Positions 23,398 to 35,500 of a DNA stretch of 64,000 nt are shown piece after piece (positions within the stretch are counted from its first letter, which is position 1; each line of letters starts with the position of its first letter). The notes under the pieces were generated by a model. That model did not search any database and had not been told where the DNA came from. It worked only from the letters and a program-made list of their open reading frames with translations. Made by a program: the position numbers and the translations under genes. Source of the stretch: Istiophorus platypterus (taxonomy: Eukaryota > Chordata > Actinopteri > Istiophoriformes > Istiophoridae). Location: contig CM029120.1 in NCBI GenBank assembly GCA_016859345.1, forward strand, positions 7,741,501 through 7,805,500, in the 5' to 3' direction.

Positions 23398-26300
23398 TTC
23401 AGGTCATCTCCAGTGCAAAAAGATAGATGATCCCTCTCTGCTGCTTATCAATAGTGCTTTTGATATCATTTTTTTGCAACAACACTGATGATGGTCATAT
23501 GAGTGTGAGGGTTTGTGCGTGTTTTGGGAGGGATGCATATGACACCAACGAACAGAGACACACACACACACACACTCACACTCACACTCACACTCAAATG
23601 AACAAACGTAATGCTAAGCACATTTCCCTCTGAGATTAAAATGACTTAGCGGCTAAAAATGACAATTTATCTGAAGACAGACTATCTGGTGGGAAGAGCG
23701 AAAAAACAAATCCGCTCTTGCCTTATCTGCCATGATAAAACAGCAAGGAGGGGGGTTGTAATGAGAGATAATCAGAAAAAAAACGAAAGAAAAGTGACTA
23801 TTCAGGAGGAAAAGAGGAGGCAGAGATTAATAGAAATAGAAAATTAATAAAAAACATGGAGATAAAAAAAAAAAGGCGAGGTGGAGTGCATCACATTATC
23901 TAATAATATCACACATCTCAGAGTCCAGATGTTACTCCTTATCACTCTGTATGCTTGCTTGGCAAGCCCTCACTTCCACTTCTTCTTTCACTTCACAATA
24001 CCATCTTTCAGCACAAAACAGTAAAGGCTTCTGTGCTGCACGTCATTTATTTTCCGCACGACGCTTACTGATCAGATTTTATAACGGCATAAATGGTTTC
24101 TTAATAAGAGCAAGGTCAGTAAGGGCAATTAGAAATACCCACCACTCTGTGGCTACTCACTCAGGGCAGAATATGAACCCATGAGAAGCCTTCTGTCCTC
24201 TGGAAAAGATGTTGTAACAACCAGTTGTGCCACAGAAATGCTAGGAGCTTGCGTTCATGCAATAGCAGTGATAATGCTATGTTCAAATTCAAATGGTGGA
24301 CCTATTGCATTCTTTTAATACTGGAGTTACTTTTAACTCCCTAGAATTTAATTTAACCTGCTGTAAGTATGTGATTTTTTTTTTTTGGTCTCTTAGGGAA
24401 AGCCACAATCTGTGCACACACTGACACTGACATATTTCATTAAACAGTAAAAGTTTTGGGCCGGCGGAGTACGGGGACAGATCTTATAGATTTGTCACTA
24501 TGAGCCACCCCTTTCACATACAAGTAGCCATGGAATCCATCGTTAATAAAAAAAAGTATATATATTGATCATAGCCATCATGTGTAGGCTACACATTGGT
24601 GAGACTTGACTGATAGTGTGAGTTAGTTTGGGTTTGGGTTGTAGAGACTGATTTTTGCATGTATAAGCAACAATGCTGTAATGTCCCTTGGGTGTCCTTT
24701 GCCTATTTAAAGTGTGTTTATCAGGGCAGTTACTGAGCTTGCCCTTCTTGGCAACAGTTGTACTCATTCACTTTAAAGAGCTGCTCAGAGCGACCGTTTC
24801 CTCCTCGTCCTCCTCGCATAGGATTTCTACTGGAGCAGTCAGGGTTTCAGAGCTCACTGAGGAGAACTGAGAATGTAGCTGGTAGTAAAGAGTGTCACTC
24901 ATTCACATTTCAGCTAATTTTTCACTTACAGCCAAAAAATAAGGAATGACTGACCTTCCGGTTACCAGCCCATTTCCCGCTATCTAAATTGGTAAAGGCA
25001 GATTCTTCCCAGTGTCCAGCCCGACAGGGCCAGGAGACAGTAATCAACACACAAACGCAAATACGCAGACACACACAAGACACAATCCATCTTTGTGTTC
25101 ATGGCGTACGTGCAAAGACAGACTAAAATGCACACATAAAGCTGTACATATGCAAGCAAACACACACACACACACAAACACACACACAGATAGATACAGA
25201 GTCATACAGGCACACACACACACACACACACGCACACAGAAATGTGGCTGTCCAGAGTCATGATGCCGAATGATGATTGGGTGAACGAGACAAGTGCTGT
25301 CAGCCCCACTGCGAGTTGCTGACACAACACAGAGCAGCCGACCGGATATAGACCCTCGGCTCACACAAGGCCGGGCCGAGGCCTACGGTGGACTAATCAC
25401 GTCTCGCACATGCAATAAAAAATGACAGAACAGACATCAAAACAGGGACGGAGATGTGCTGTCGATAAGTTTCTGCCTCCACTTTTAGTTGGTCTGTTCT
25501 TTTTTTCTTTTTGCACTAAAGATACAAGTGCAACTCCTCATTGATCCGTCTTCATTCTCAGAAATCTTCAATACTGTCTTCTCAAAGCGCAACAAAGAGT
25601 AATCAATGTCTATACTGTGATGATCAGGGCTTTAATGTATGGGCAAAGGGATCTGTGTTTTTGCTGTATTGAGTTTTCGGATGTATTTTTAATGTGTGTG
25701 TGTGTGTACATATATATATATATATATATATACATATATAAATAATTCTTTTTTTTCACTAGGTGAAAACAAAGGAAAAATTTTCATTCTGTTAGACACT
25801 GAAACTAAACCAAGTAATCTCACAGTACAGAGGCTTTGGTCCATGAGCACTGTAACTTTTAAGGCTTTTAAGCAATGTTCCTCGAAAATGTGGGTGTCAT
25901 GCAATGGTCCATTTAATGACCCTTGACGAGAAACACGATCAGATCTGTGCTAGATTTAACGTTAAAGTATAACTGTGACACAGTAGAGATTTCTGCAGCA
26001 GAGACCCTGAAAATGTTACCGTTGCCGGACACCTCTTGGTCCAGTCGTTTCACCGAAACACACTATTCCTTACGCTTCTTTTAACCTTTAAAAACGTGAT
26101 CCTAGGACTCGAAATCGAGTCACACTGGCTCCTTTTCAACGGAGATGCATATTATAGACCTGGGATGAGAAATGGGCGCCATGTCATGCCTAAAGTCAAC
26201 TCATAAAACTGTCCTGAGGGAAGAGGCGGTCACTTTCACCTCACTTTTCCTCCCAGAATTTCCCAGAATCAAACAGGTGTCACCCTCATTATTTATCTTT

Positions 26301-26718
26301 TTAAAAAATACATTTAAAAAAAAAAAAAGCATCCTTTCCCTGTCTGTACTCTGAGGACCCACCTCACTCATTTCCTGAGAAATTTAATGGGTGTGTCATG
26401 TTTATGGGCTCCAATGCTGTCATCGTGCACTGGCCGGTGTCAACAAGGATGTTGTCCAAAACAGTGACACAGGGGGAGAAAGCCAGGAAACCAACAATGA
26501 AGGGCCAAACAAAAAACACGCTCCCTTGTCTGGCTGCAGCCTGAACCTGCTGTGATCAAACATCATCACTGCATCAGAGGCGTAAACAGTAAAAGTAGCT
26601 CCACAATATAAACACAAGCCTACGTGATGTTCTGGGTGCGCAGGACGCCATCACGGGTGGCGAACTGGCTGAGCTGAATCCGAGGCTGTCAGGAGGTAGA
26701 ACGGTCTCTCCTAAGCCC

Positions 26719-26742
26719 ACCGGCCCGGCCCGGCCCGGCCCC
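26719..26742. repeat. Pentanucleotide CGGCC run
   Basis: Four to five tandem CGGCC units inside the CpG-rich segment. They could bind Sp-family factors on general grounds, but no direct evidence supports this. Confidence 0.75.
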
Positions 26743-26957
26743 ACCGCACACTGCAAATTCCAGACAGGAGTATGTAATGGCCAAGGTTTATCGGCCCATG
26801 CGCGCCATGTTGGGGGCAGACTGCTCTCATCACAACACACCATAAAACGGCCCGATGCTCCCCCGCTCCTCCACGGCCCTGCGAGCCAGTCAGCATCTCT
26901 CGGCCGTGCGGTGACGGCCGCGCACGGCTGGCGCCACTGGAGATTCAACAGCAAAAG

Positions 26958-27007
26958 AGAGAGAGAGAGATGGATAGATAGAAAGAGAGAGAGGGAGAGG
27001 GAGAGAG
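26958..27007. repeat. (GA)n run
   Basis: GA-rich low-complexity sequence with GATA interruptions, within the CpG-rich segment. Confidence 0.8.
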
Positions 27008-27633
27008 ACATCCCGAAACACTCGCATACGGATCGATATTACATGATGGGTTTTCAAAGGCGTTCGCGTAAACGCGTCCCCCTGTTACACCTGTCGTCCC
27101 GGCGGCACAGCGGCCCCGCAGGCGCACGATGAGAGGATGTTGACATGACATAATAATGCAGCCATTTTATTCTGTGACTCGCCTCCGAAGAAGAAAATAA
27201 AAACCCCCGAGCCCGACTTTAACTGTGCGCTTCCTTATTCTCAGTGTGCATTTAGGTCCGCGGGAGGATGCTGCGCCTCTCGCGATTACGAGTTGTAACC
27301 TCGTTATTAACCCAGCGGCCGTCACGCAGCGTTTGGAGAGGGGGGGGCAATTTCACAAGCAAAGAAAGACATCGTGGATATTTTTCCTCTAGATATATAT
27401 ATATTTTAATCATTTACTCCCCCCCCCGGGTTCCTCGCCCCTCTCTGTCACCAGCCCCTGCCCGAATCCAAAAGGATGCTGCCAGCGGCTGGAGGCTTAA
27501 ATATTTGCGCCGCCGCTGCACAACCAACCTCTGGACAAATGAAGCAAAAGCGGGTCAGCCACGGGAAGAAGCAGGAAAAAAACCAAAACAAAAAAAAAAA
27601 AACCCAAAACACTGCACCCTGTCAAAAATCACG

Positions 27634-27640
27634 ACTTACT
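27634..27640 (-). other. palm: Candidate splice donor of palm noncoding exon 1
   Basis: On the minus strand the sequence reads CTGA/GTAAGT, the intron starting at 27639. It is a near-consensus donor at the edge of the CpG-rich segment and upstream of the acceptor at 14431. The pairing is inferred. Confidence 0.4.
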
Positions 27641-27723
27641 CAGTTGCCGTTCGCTTCCCGCCGCAGACGTCTTCCAAACAGGGGTGTCTTCTTGTTTATT
27701 TCTGATTCGGAATACTCTTGTCA

Positions 27724-27800
27724 CCCCCCCCTCTCTCTTCCTCTCCTCCTCCTCCTCTTCCTCCTCCTCCTCCTCCTCCTCCTCCTCTTCTGCTTCTGCT
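27724..27800. repeat. (TCC)n triplet run
   Basis: TCC/CCT triplets with a few TTC interruptions read as a polypurine (GGA)n on minus. The polyglutamate, polyserine and polyproline frames across it are artefacts. Confidence 0.85.
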
Positions 27801-27941
27801 TCTGCCTCTCCTTCCCCTTCTCCTCCTCGCTCTTCTCCCGCCTGGCACTCGGTCGGTCGCCGCTGAGGTGATGCCGCGGGCAGCCTGCGCGCACGGCCCG
27901 GCGATGACAAACGACGGGGACCCCGGCGGTTTCCCCCCGGA

Positions 27942-28140
27942 GCGAGAGAGGGAGACAGAGAGAGAGAGAGAGAGAGAGACGGGGCGAGAGGGAGACGCGC
28001 GGCGCAGGCGGAGGCGGAGGCGGTGGCTCTGGCCTCGGCGTGAATCTCGTGGGCTGTGGGGCGTCGTCCGAGGCAGGTTGTAGTCTAGTTAGTGCATGGG
28101 TGAGAGAGCGAGAGAGGGAGGGAGGGAGAGAGAGAGAGAG
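27942..28140. repeat. Two (GA)n tracts
   Basis: (GA)n at about 27942-27980 and 28100-28140, separated by GC-rich CpG-containing sequence. Confidence 0.8.
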
Positions 28141-28539
28141 TGGTATGTGGAGGGGAGTGCAGAGGGGGAAAGGATACGCCTCCCTGCCTTGCCGAGATAA
28201 TGGGGGCCCTGGCTGCTCCGCGCTGACTGAGATATGGGTCCTCCTCTCCAAACGGGGGCCCTGCTGGCCTCCCTCCAGCCTTATCATATGACGTCTAAGG
28301 AACCAGGCTGCCTGCGGAGGAGCGGTCTGTGTGCGGCCTCCCTTCCAAACTGGGATCGGGTCCAGTCCTCGTACCGGAGGGGAAGGGACCGTGCCGTCGG
28401 TTCTGCTGCCCCGCTCCTCCATCTAGCGGCGGACGGGGTCGATGTAAAGACTCCCTGAGATGTGGTTTCAGTCGGTTACATAAATATCCCCCAGGCTCTG
28501 AGGCTCATGGCTGTAAAGCCTCAGGCAGAGGAAGAGGAG

Positions 28540-28598
<59 letters not shown>

Positions 28599-28599
28599 A

Positions 28600-28689
<90 letters not shown>

Positions 28690-28721
28690 ATCTATCTCTA
28701 TATATATATATATATATATAT

Positions 28722-28762
<41 letters not shown>
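28540..28762. repeat. (ATCT)n-(TA)n-(GATA)n compound array
   Basis: About 39 ATCT units with two small interruptions run to about 28697. A (TA)n bridge follows (about 28699-28722), then about 10 GATA units to 28761. The last block is the reverse complement of the first, so the ends can pair. Frames of repeated Ser-Ile-Tyr-Leu over it are artefacts. Confidence 0.95.
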
Positions 28763-28969
28763 ATGTATATGATGTATATAATGTATATAATGAATCACAC
28801 TGGTATAAACGTTAATATACTTAAACTGTTTTTCAGTCTTATTGTCACTCATTTCCTTTCCTTTTCTGTTTCTGTTTTTGTTTTTTGTTTTTTTTTGTCT
28901 GACTCATGTTATTCTTCAACATAACGCGTCCTCACAACAACCGAAATAGGCTGCTCCCGCCCCCGACGC

Positions 28970-28983
28970 CCACCAGGTGGCGT
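28970..28983 (+). promoter_or_regulatory. CTCF-like motif, forward
   Basis: CCACCAGGTGGCGT matches 13 of 14 positions of the core CTCF consensus CCASYAGRKGGCRS as I recall it. It lies about 0.5 kb outside the palm CpG segment. Binding is inferred only. Confidence 0.4.
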
Positions 28984-29440
28984 ACGTGCTGCAGGAATGC
29001 GTCTAGTCTGGAAATCTGGTGTTTAGACCAAAGAAATGGTTCTTTTATTAAGACGTCGAAGGGGGTTGTGTTACATTTATAAAAAATAAGGATTTGTGTC
29101 ATAGGTGTCAGCCTGAACATTATATTATGCTTTATCTGTTTTAAGGGATAAAGGTGCTAAACTAAACATGGGCAATAGGAGTATTTGTATAAATTTTAGC
29201 CTCCTGCACCGTCCCAGGCCCCTGAACTTGCATTTAAATCTCAAGAATTTCCTTTTACATCATTTAATATTTCTGACTAAAACAGTAGCTTTCAAAGCTG
29301 AATTCTGGAAAAGACCACCCAACGCTCAAAAACTAAGCCAATATGCGTTTGTGTGTGTGTGTGTGTTGGGGGAGTGGGTGGGGTTACTAGATCCATGGGG
29401 CCAGAAAACTGGAAGCACGCTCCAACAGTTTTGTGAAAAG
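28984..29440. other. Intergenic, no gene seen
   Basis: AT-rich sequence with a short (GT)n patch near 29350-29366. No coding signal was recognised. Confidence 0.4.
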
Positions 29441-29442
29441 CA

Positions 29443-29826
29443 GAATGAATGACTCTACGATTTTAAAAGGGATGTAAGGGTAAGGATTGGGGCTAGCGCG
29501 AGGCTCGGGGTTAGGCATTTTGTTGCGATGGTTAAAGTTAGGATGAGGGGCTAGGGTATGCATTATGTCAGTTAGTGGACTCACAAAGATAGAAGTGCAA
29601 GTTTTTGTGTGTACATGGGACCTTTTCTGGTATAAACACTCACCTTTTCGGGACTTGTGGTCCTCATGGGGTCCAAAGCCCGTTCATAAAGAGGCAAAAC
29701 GTCCTCTCTGAGGTCCTGGTTAAGGTTGGAGGTAGGGTGTGAAGAGACAGTATGTTAAAGTTCGGGTTAGGCTGTCCATTATGACTGGAAGTCAGTCCCA
29801 TGTCCTAACAAGCATAGCTGCACAAA

Positions 29827-29827
<1 letters not shown>
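29443..29827 (-). repeat. Dispersed repeat family D, rearranged copies next to (GT)n
   Basis: Contains two 'cattatg...' to 'caca' blocks. One is 'ggactcacaaagatagaagt' (29578), followed by short GT-rich sequence. The other is 'catgtcctaacaagcatagc' (29799), leading directly into the long (GT)n. Between them are 'ttgtggtcctcatggggtcc' and GGTTA-rich stretches. The same element occurs in the other orientation at 36888-37145. Confidence 0.55.
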
Positions 29828-29903
<76 letters not shown>

Positions 29904-29940
29904 TTGTGTGTGTCTGTGTGTTTGTGTGTGCGTGTGCGCG
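29828..29940. repeat. (GT)n microsatellite
   Basis: About 35 uninterrupted GT units, then degenerate GT/GC units. It adjoins a family D repeat. Confidence 0.95.
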
Positions 29941-31550
29941 TGGCTTGATCAGAGACATGCATGAGATAATCTTTTTCATCTTTTTCCAAGTGAGCCTCAC
30001 CTGCTTCTGTGAGAAGAGTTCAGGCAAAAGCACAAATACAGAAAACTGAAACCGTGCCGACAGAAATTCACATGGTCGTGCACAACTCCATCTCTCATGG
30101 AGAGAAGCTGATTGAGGTATCCGGTTTTTAGGGGCCTCGAAGAAGAGTGCTGAGAGTTCTGTTTCCCATTTTTAACATGAGTACATCACCTCCTGGAAAG
30201 CAAAGATGTGATGATTGACAAGTCAAGAGGCAGCGATGCGTTTCGCTTAAATCCGCACTGAATTTAATCGAGAGGTGAAAGTGTTTTAGGCTTCCAGGTT
30301 ACATATTATGGATATAACAGCATTTCAGGGATTATACAGTATTCAAGATGTAGTTAGGACCTGCTTCACATTGCAATGTAGTTATGGAAATGCTGTTAAA
30401 GCAATGTTTATATACTTTAGGCATCTACAAAACACTGAAAATTTCCCATTCAGATGTTGTTTTACCTGCAAATCAGTGCAGGTTAATTGGTTACCAGAAC
30501 TCAGTGTTGTGTATCCTAAACTGTCAACATGGTGAATGAGAGTTAATCTGTGGGAATACTTAATATGTCCACATACGTCACTGTAGAGTAAAGTAGACCA
30601 GTAGGGCAGTTCTCTCGAAAACATTGTGTGGTGCTCTAGCAGATAGTCAGGCAATGGTCTACAGAACTCTGCGGAACCCAAGTTAAAACCCTGTTTCAGG
30701 GAGTTCTGCCATTGTGATCGACCTGGCAGGCATCCCCATGCCAGACACAAGCTAACACTCAGTCTCTGGTTTCCCGGAATCTGAAAGGTGGAAAAAGTGT
30801 AGAAGAGAGACACGGAAAGGGATCAGATTGTCATGAATTGTCTGGGGACTCAGAGAAAGGCTTAGAAAGGGGAGAGTGTCTGAGCAGATCAGGGAGCCAA
30901 TGAGAGTGAATAGGAGGGATTTTAACCGACGCTGAGAAACACATGTGTTGACACAAACGCGTCTCTTCCTCACTTTACGTACAGTATATCGCGTCCGCTT
31001 CCGTCTCTCGCTCCCTCTGGCCATTTTAACAGCAAATCTCACTGCACACACGTATAAACTTGTATATACAGAAGCACCAAGTAGGCGAGCTACACACACA
31101 AGTATGTTTAGCAGGGGGCTGGGGGGCGGGGGTGGAACAGAAACACAGGCTCCCTTGTGGTGTATGTGTATGTGTGTGTGCGTGTGTGTGTGTCTGCCAT
31201 GATATCATGGTATCAACACTGCTGACAGATGAGGGTCAAGGTATGTTTTGGTGCTGACATCTCCCTTAAAAAGAAAAAATCCCTTTGACGAAGTGAAACG
31301 GCGAAGGGAGGCAGTCAGCTCAGTCTCAATCTGATAACGACGGCGACGTTTCACATACAAAAACACCCCAGTTTGTATGTGACGAGAAACCAAAAAACTG
31401 TGTGCGCTTGTGGTTGGGTGTGTGAACACGTGTGTGTGCGCCTTATGTGAACTTATATGCAAACATGTGCTTGTGTGTGTTCCTGTGGGTATAACCAGAA
31501 GGCATTTAGGTCTTTTTGTTTTTTTTTTAAATTTGTTTATGTGCATGCGT
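29941..31550. other. Intergenic, no gene seen
   Basis: Unique-looking sequence with a short (TG)n at about 31166-31194. Frames here lack recognisable domains. Confidence 0.5.
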
Positions 31551-31551
31551 G

Positions 31552-31627
<76 letters not shown>
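31552..31627. repeat. (GT)n microsatellite
   Basis: About 37 GT units. Confidence 0.95.
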
Positions 31628-31631
<4 letters not shown>

Positions 31632-31959
31632 GTTTGTGTACTGACTGACTTGGAGCCCTCACAGCTCCCGGGGGGCCAGCTCAGCACTTGGCTTCTTATC
31701 TCTCACTCAGAACCTCGTTATGAATAAACATCGCCAGAATAAAAATTACCCAAAGTGAAAATAACTGAGTGGAATTTGCAGGAGGCGGGTGTAAATCCAA
31801 AGCAAGGGAGGAGGGGGGTGATGAGAGCATGAATGGATAAGCGAGAAAGTGAGGGGAGAGGCTCAAAGTATCGAGGGAGGGAGCTGAAAGGCAGCTTGAG
31901 GCCTGGAGGAGGTGGAGTATAAAGAGTTTCCTCTATCCTGGAATGCCCTGGGTGCTCTG

Positions 31960-33480
31960 GGCCAGAAAAATGCCAAAATGTTTCAGCCCTTTTATTCTAT
32001 TCTTCCACTTTTCTCTCGCTTTTTCGATTCACAGTCTCACCTGCCTATCATCTCTGTCTCTCACTGTATATTTTATAATGCCCATCGTGCCCGTGTAGGC
32101 TACTGTAATTTGTTTGTGTGCTCATTTATATACTGTTGTGCCCGTGGGAGTGTGCTGGAGCCAGAGGTTTTTTTTGAGGGGGGTGTTTTTGGTACTTTTT
32201 TTGTTGCTCTGGTTTGTAATGAGCCGTTTCGCTTGAGTACATCAGAACGAAAATGTTTCTCTTGGTCCTTTTTTGTTTTTCCTCGGTTAATACTCCCCTT
32301 TTTTCCCTCATCTTTCACTTTGTCAATTTTTTCCTCTCTTCTCTTCTCCTATTTTTTTTTTTTTTTTTACTTCCCTTTGTACTTCCCTCCATGGCATTAG
32401 AATACTGCCACTAACTCAGACATGAATAATAAAAGGCTGAATCCGTTTTTGATACCATTCTCATAATCTCGCTGTCCCTTTGAATATGCACACAAATGAA
32501 TGCACATCAGTCTGTGGGAATAAATTCGCTGGGGAATAATGAGGGAGTAATGCCGTGGAAATGTGTGAGTGTGAACGGATGTGTCGGCCTCATTAGAAGG
32601 CAGCATCATTAGCTACACACCTACTGTCAGTGTCCCATCATTGCATCTGCCCACACGAAACACACTCTCATGTTTGGCTGGTGGAATCGGAGCTGTGTTC
32701 TGATTTTCTTCTTCTGTCTGTCTTTCTCAGTATTTGTCTCTCTCTCATACACACCATCAATACGACCCCCCCACCACCACCACCACCACCCTTCTCGCTT
32801 ATGTGCTGGATCAAGTTGGCATCAGATGTGACGATGTGGTAACTGCGTGCTTTTATGCAGGTCAGTGAGTGAGTAGCCAGTGATCCATTATAAGCCTCAA
32901 CTGGGAGTCACGGTGGAGTTTCAGTTCTTCCCTTTCTGTCTTTCAGCCATAAAGTCGCTTAAAACTTGTTAAGGACCCTTTTTCTCCCCCAATCGTTTAG
33001 TAATCTCTCTGTTTTTTTTCCATCTTATCTTTCCCAACTGTGTATTTTCCATCAGTCTTTTAGTCATTCCCCCGTTTAGCTTCCCTTTTGTTTCCTTTCA
33101 GATTCACTCTTCTTTCATTCCTTCATTTTCCCCTGTTTAGCTATCCCGTCTTCATTGCTTATGTTTATCCCTTCTTGTCTATTACATTAGATAATTTTAT
33201 TCCTGCTGTTCCATCCCTGCCTTTCTTTCCTCGTTTTTTTGCCTCCCCGTTTATGTCATTTTTATTCCTTCCCTGATTTCTTTCTTTTATTTCCTTCATT
33301 TTTCCTCCCACTCCCTCCTCACCTGCTACTTTTTCAGAGTCCTCTTTGCCCCCTCTTTTTCTTTCTCTCACCCATGCCATCATTTAATCCCTTCTTTTAT
33401 CACACACTTCATCATTTGTTCATTCCTTCATTTTTTTCTTTCTGTTTATTCTATTCAGTTTCTGTTACTCAGTGAATATT
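31960..33480. repeat. Pyrimidine-rich plus strand, about 1.5 kb
   Basis: The plus strand is dominated by T and C (degenerate TTTC, TTCC and CATT units), most strongly at 32930-33470, with a T-run at about 32350-32369 and a CCA run at about 32766-32790. The 162-residue plus frame at 31912-32400 and other Phe/Leu/Pro-rich frames here are composition artefacts. Confidence 0.6.
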
Positions 33481-35084
33481 TCGATTCAGGTCTTTGCCCT
33501 CTGATCATCAACCACTACTCCTGACATGATGCATAAATGGAGGATGACTACCAGATTAGAAACGACTTGGAAACAGTCAGATACATTTAGATCCAGTCGG
33601 ATGCATTTGGTTACTTTTGGATGCAGTCTTTGTCTCTGCTCCCCTGCTTGTAGCCGATATGAAATAGGATGGATCACAGGCATGAGCACAAACGATTTAA
33701 GTGCTGCAGCGCTCCAATTTACTCATTAAACTGATGCTCCCAGATGGACTGATTTAGACTGGATTAACGACGGGACTGTCTTTTTTTTTTTTTTTTTTTT
33801 TTAATTTCATATCAGATTTTTTTGCTGATCCAGAGAAACACTTATACAAACTACAGCATACGAGCATGTGTGTATTTGCAGATTTGGGGAAGCATTACCA
33901 CTTAATTGTGACACGGCAAATTTGTTGTAATGTGCAGTGATGAAGACTTGGCTAAATGTTTGCATTAGCGTGTGAGTGTGTGTTCTGTGTAAAATGAATA
34001 ATATCCCTCAGCATCTTAACTGTGGGGATGTGAGGACTGAAACTGGGTCAGAAGAGAGCGTGATCCTCTGCCAAGAGCTTCCATAGCAGACTCTGACACA
34101 TCTGACAGTTTTTCCTGGCAGGAGATATATTTATGAATTCGAGAAGATGTATGGCAGTAGAGGTAAGAAAGCGCAGAGGGAAGGTATGAGTGACATATTA
34201 GATCAATATAAATGCGTGACACACTCAAGCAGATGGACGTGGACGAACAATACGCGTACACTCGCACATACACACACGCACACACACAAAAACACACACA
34301 AAAACACACACACACACTCATGAAAGGGTGACACACACATTAAGACATGCATGTACAAAAGGTTCTCCTGCACACATGTGCACACACATAGTCCCAGACC
34401 CAATTAGTCTGGTCTGATAACTGTGTCAGTGTGTTACTACCCATTGCTTGGCCTTTGGGTTTTTTGAAGCCATGTACTCTATAGTCTTACTCATGCATGT
34501 AAGGCCACAGCCACATCAGCCCACTCATGCTCAAAGATACTGCACTGTTACGCCTTCTGTCACTACATAGAAAAACAGTGCGAGGAAAAAAAAAAAAAAA
34601 AAAAAAAAAGGAGGCATTGGGGGTGTGTATTTGTGTACGTGGATTTCAATGTGTATCTGTAGAAGGATGTTTGTCTTCATACAGACATCTCTAGGTTTGA
34701 TTTTTAGTAATTGTGTTACTATGTATGTTGATGGGAATATAGAAGTGTTTGAGAGCGTCTGTGGTTAAGGGGATGCAGGAGTGCACCACTCCCATCTCCA
34801 TCTTTATCTTCACTGTTCTCAGAGGGAAGCATGAGGAGACAGCGAAACAAATATATCAAGTATAATTGGAGAAGCGGAGTGAGGGGGACCGAAGACTTAC
34901 ATACATTCTCTGCTCAGCAGAGTGTTTCTTTACGCTGTCACGTGAAAGCTTTGCATCTTTGCAAATTCAACTTCCAGGTTTTTTTTTTTTTTTTTTTAGA
35001 AACAGTCTGTTTTACAAGTTGTCAGCCATGTATTTTATCTTTATTGTACTACAGCTCATTTTCATGTGTTTTCAACAATGCTTG
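33481..35084. other. Intergenic, homopolymer runs, no gene seen
   Basis: Holds a T-run at about 33780-33802, degenerate CA repeats at 34262-34335, an A-run at about 34586-34609 and a T-run at about 34979-34997. No coding exon was recognised. Confidence 0.5.
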
Positions 35085-35500
35085 TGATGGCAATGTCAGT
35101 CAGTTGATTGGTCCCACGTTTTTGTCCAGACTTAAATATCTCAACAACTATCACATGGATTGCTGTGATATTTTGTATAGACATTAATGGCACCCAGAGG
35201 ATTAATTGTAGTAAAGCTGTTGGTAGTACTAGGTTTACATTTGTGATTTTGAGTGAAATGTCTTAGCAAGTATTGGATGTATTAACACAATATTCGGTAC
35301 ATTTATGCCCCAACACCATGAACTAAGAATTAATGGTATTCCCTCCGGCCTCTGCTGGAGTGTTGGTGCTAATTTGCAAATAACTAAATGCTAACACACT
35401 AAACAATGATGGAACATCGATAAACAGATCATAGACATTATATCTGCTTAATCTTAGCATGTTGATGTCAGCATTAGAGCTGCTAGCATAGTGGTTGGTT
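35085..35500 (+). repeat. Dispersed repeat family C
   Basis: Diverged copy of a common teleost repeat. Landmarks are 'tatctcaacaactatcacat' (35138), 'ttttgtatagacattaatgg' (35171), 'tgagtgaaatgtcttagcaa', 'aaatgctaacac' (35388), 'cttagcatgttgatgtcagc' and 'gagctgctagcatag'. The tandem 'caacaact..tggat..tg' theme appears twice, as in intact copies I recall. Confidence 0.6.

Larger units (their letters stand above)
14432..27633 (-). other. palm: palm intron 1 (inferred)
   Basis: Inferred from the acceptor next to the first coding exon and the strong donor at 27634-27640. Besides the repeats listed separately, it holds (CA)n at 20885-20916, (GT)n at about 23352-23396, (CA)n at about 23560-23595 and 25161-25233, and a (TG)n-(TA)n patch at 25693-25738. 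No further coding exon was recognised. Confidence 0.5.
26620..28450 (-). promoter_or_regulatory. palm: CpG-rich segment, likely palm promoter and first exon
   Basis: This is the only strongly CpG-rich block upstream of the palm coding exons. It includes a GC-rich pentamer run near 26719-26742 and dense CpG at 27240-27320 and 27830-28440. A good minus-strand donor ends a candidate exon at 27640. The segment also contains (GA)n runs and a long (TCC)n run. No ATG-started coding exon on minus continues into the palm frame, so a noncoding first exon is the simplest reading. Confidence 0.6.

Noticed and set aside
27629..28422. Long minus-strand frames with polyglutamate or polyarginine over the palm CpG island
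   Set aside because: They are readings of the (TCC)n and (GA)n runs. The frame leading to the candidate donor has no ATG and does not continue into palm.
28329..28733. Frames of repeated Ser-Ile-Tyr-Leu
   Set aside because: Direct translation of the ATCT tetranucleotide array.
31912..32400. 162-residue plus-strand frame rich in Phe, Ser and Pro
   Set aside because: It lies in a pyrimidine-rich strand, has no domain or splice signals, and ends in a poly-Phe/Tyr run produced by a T-tract.
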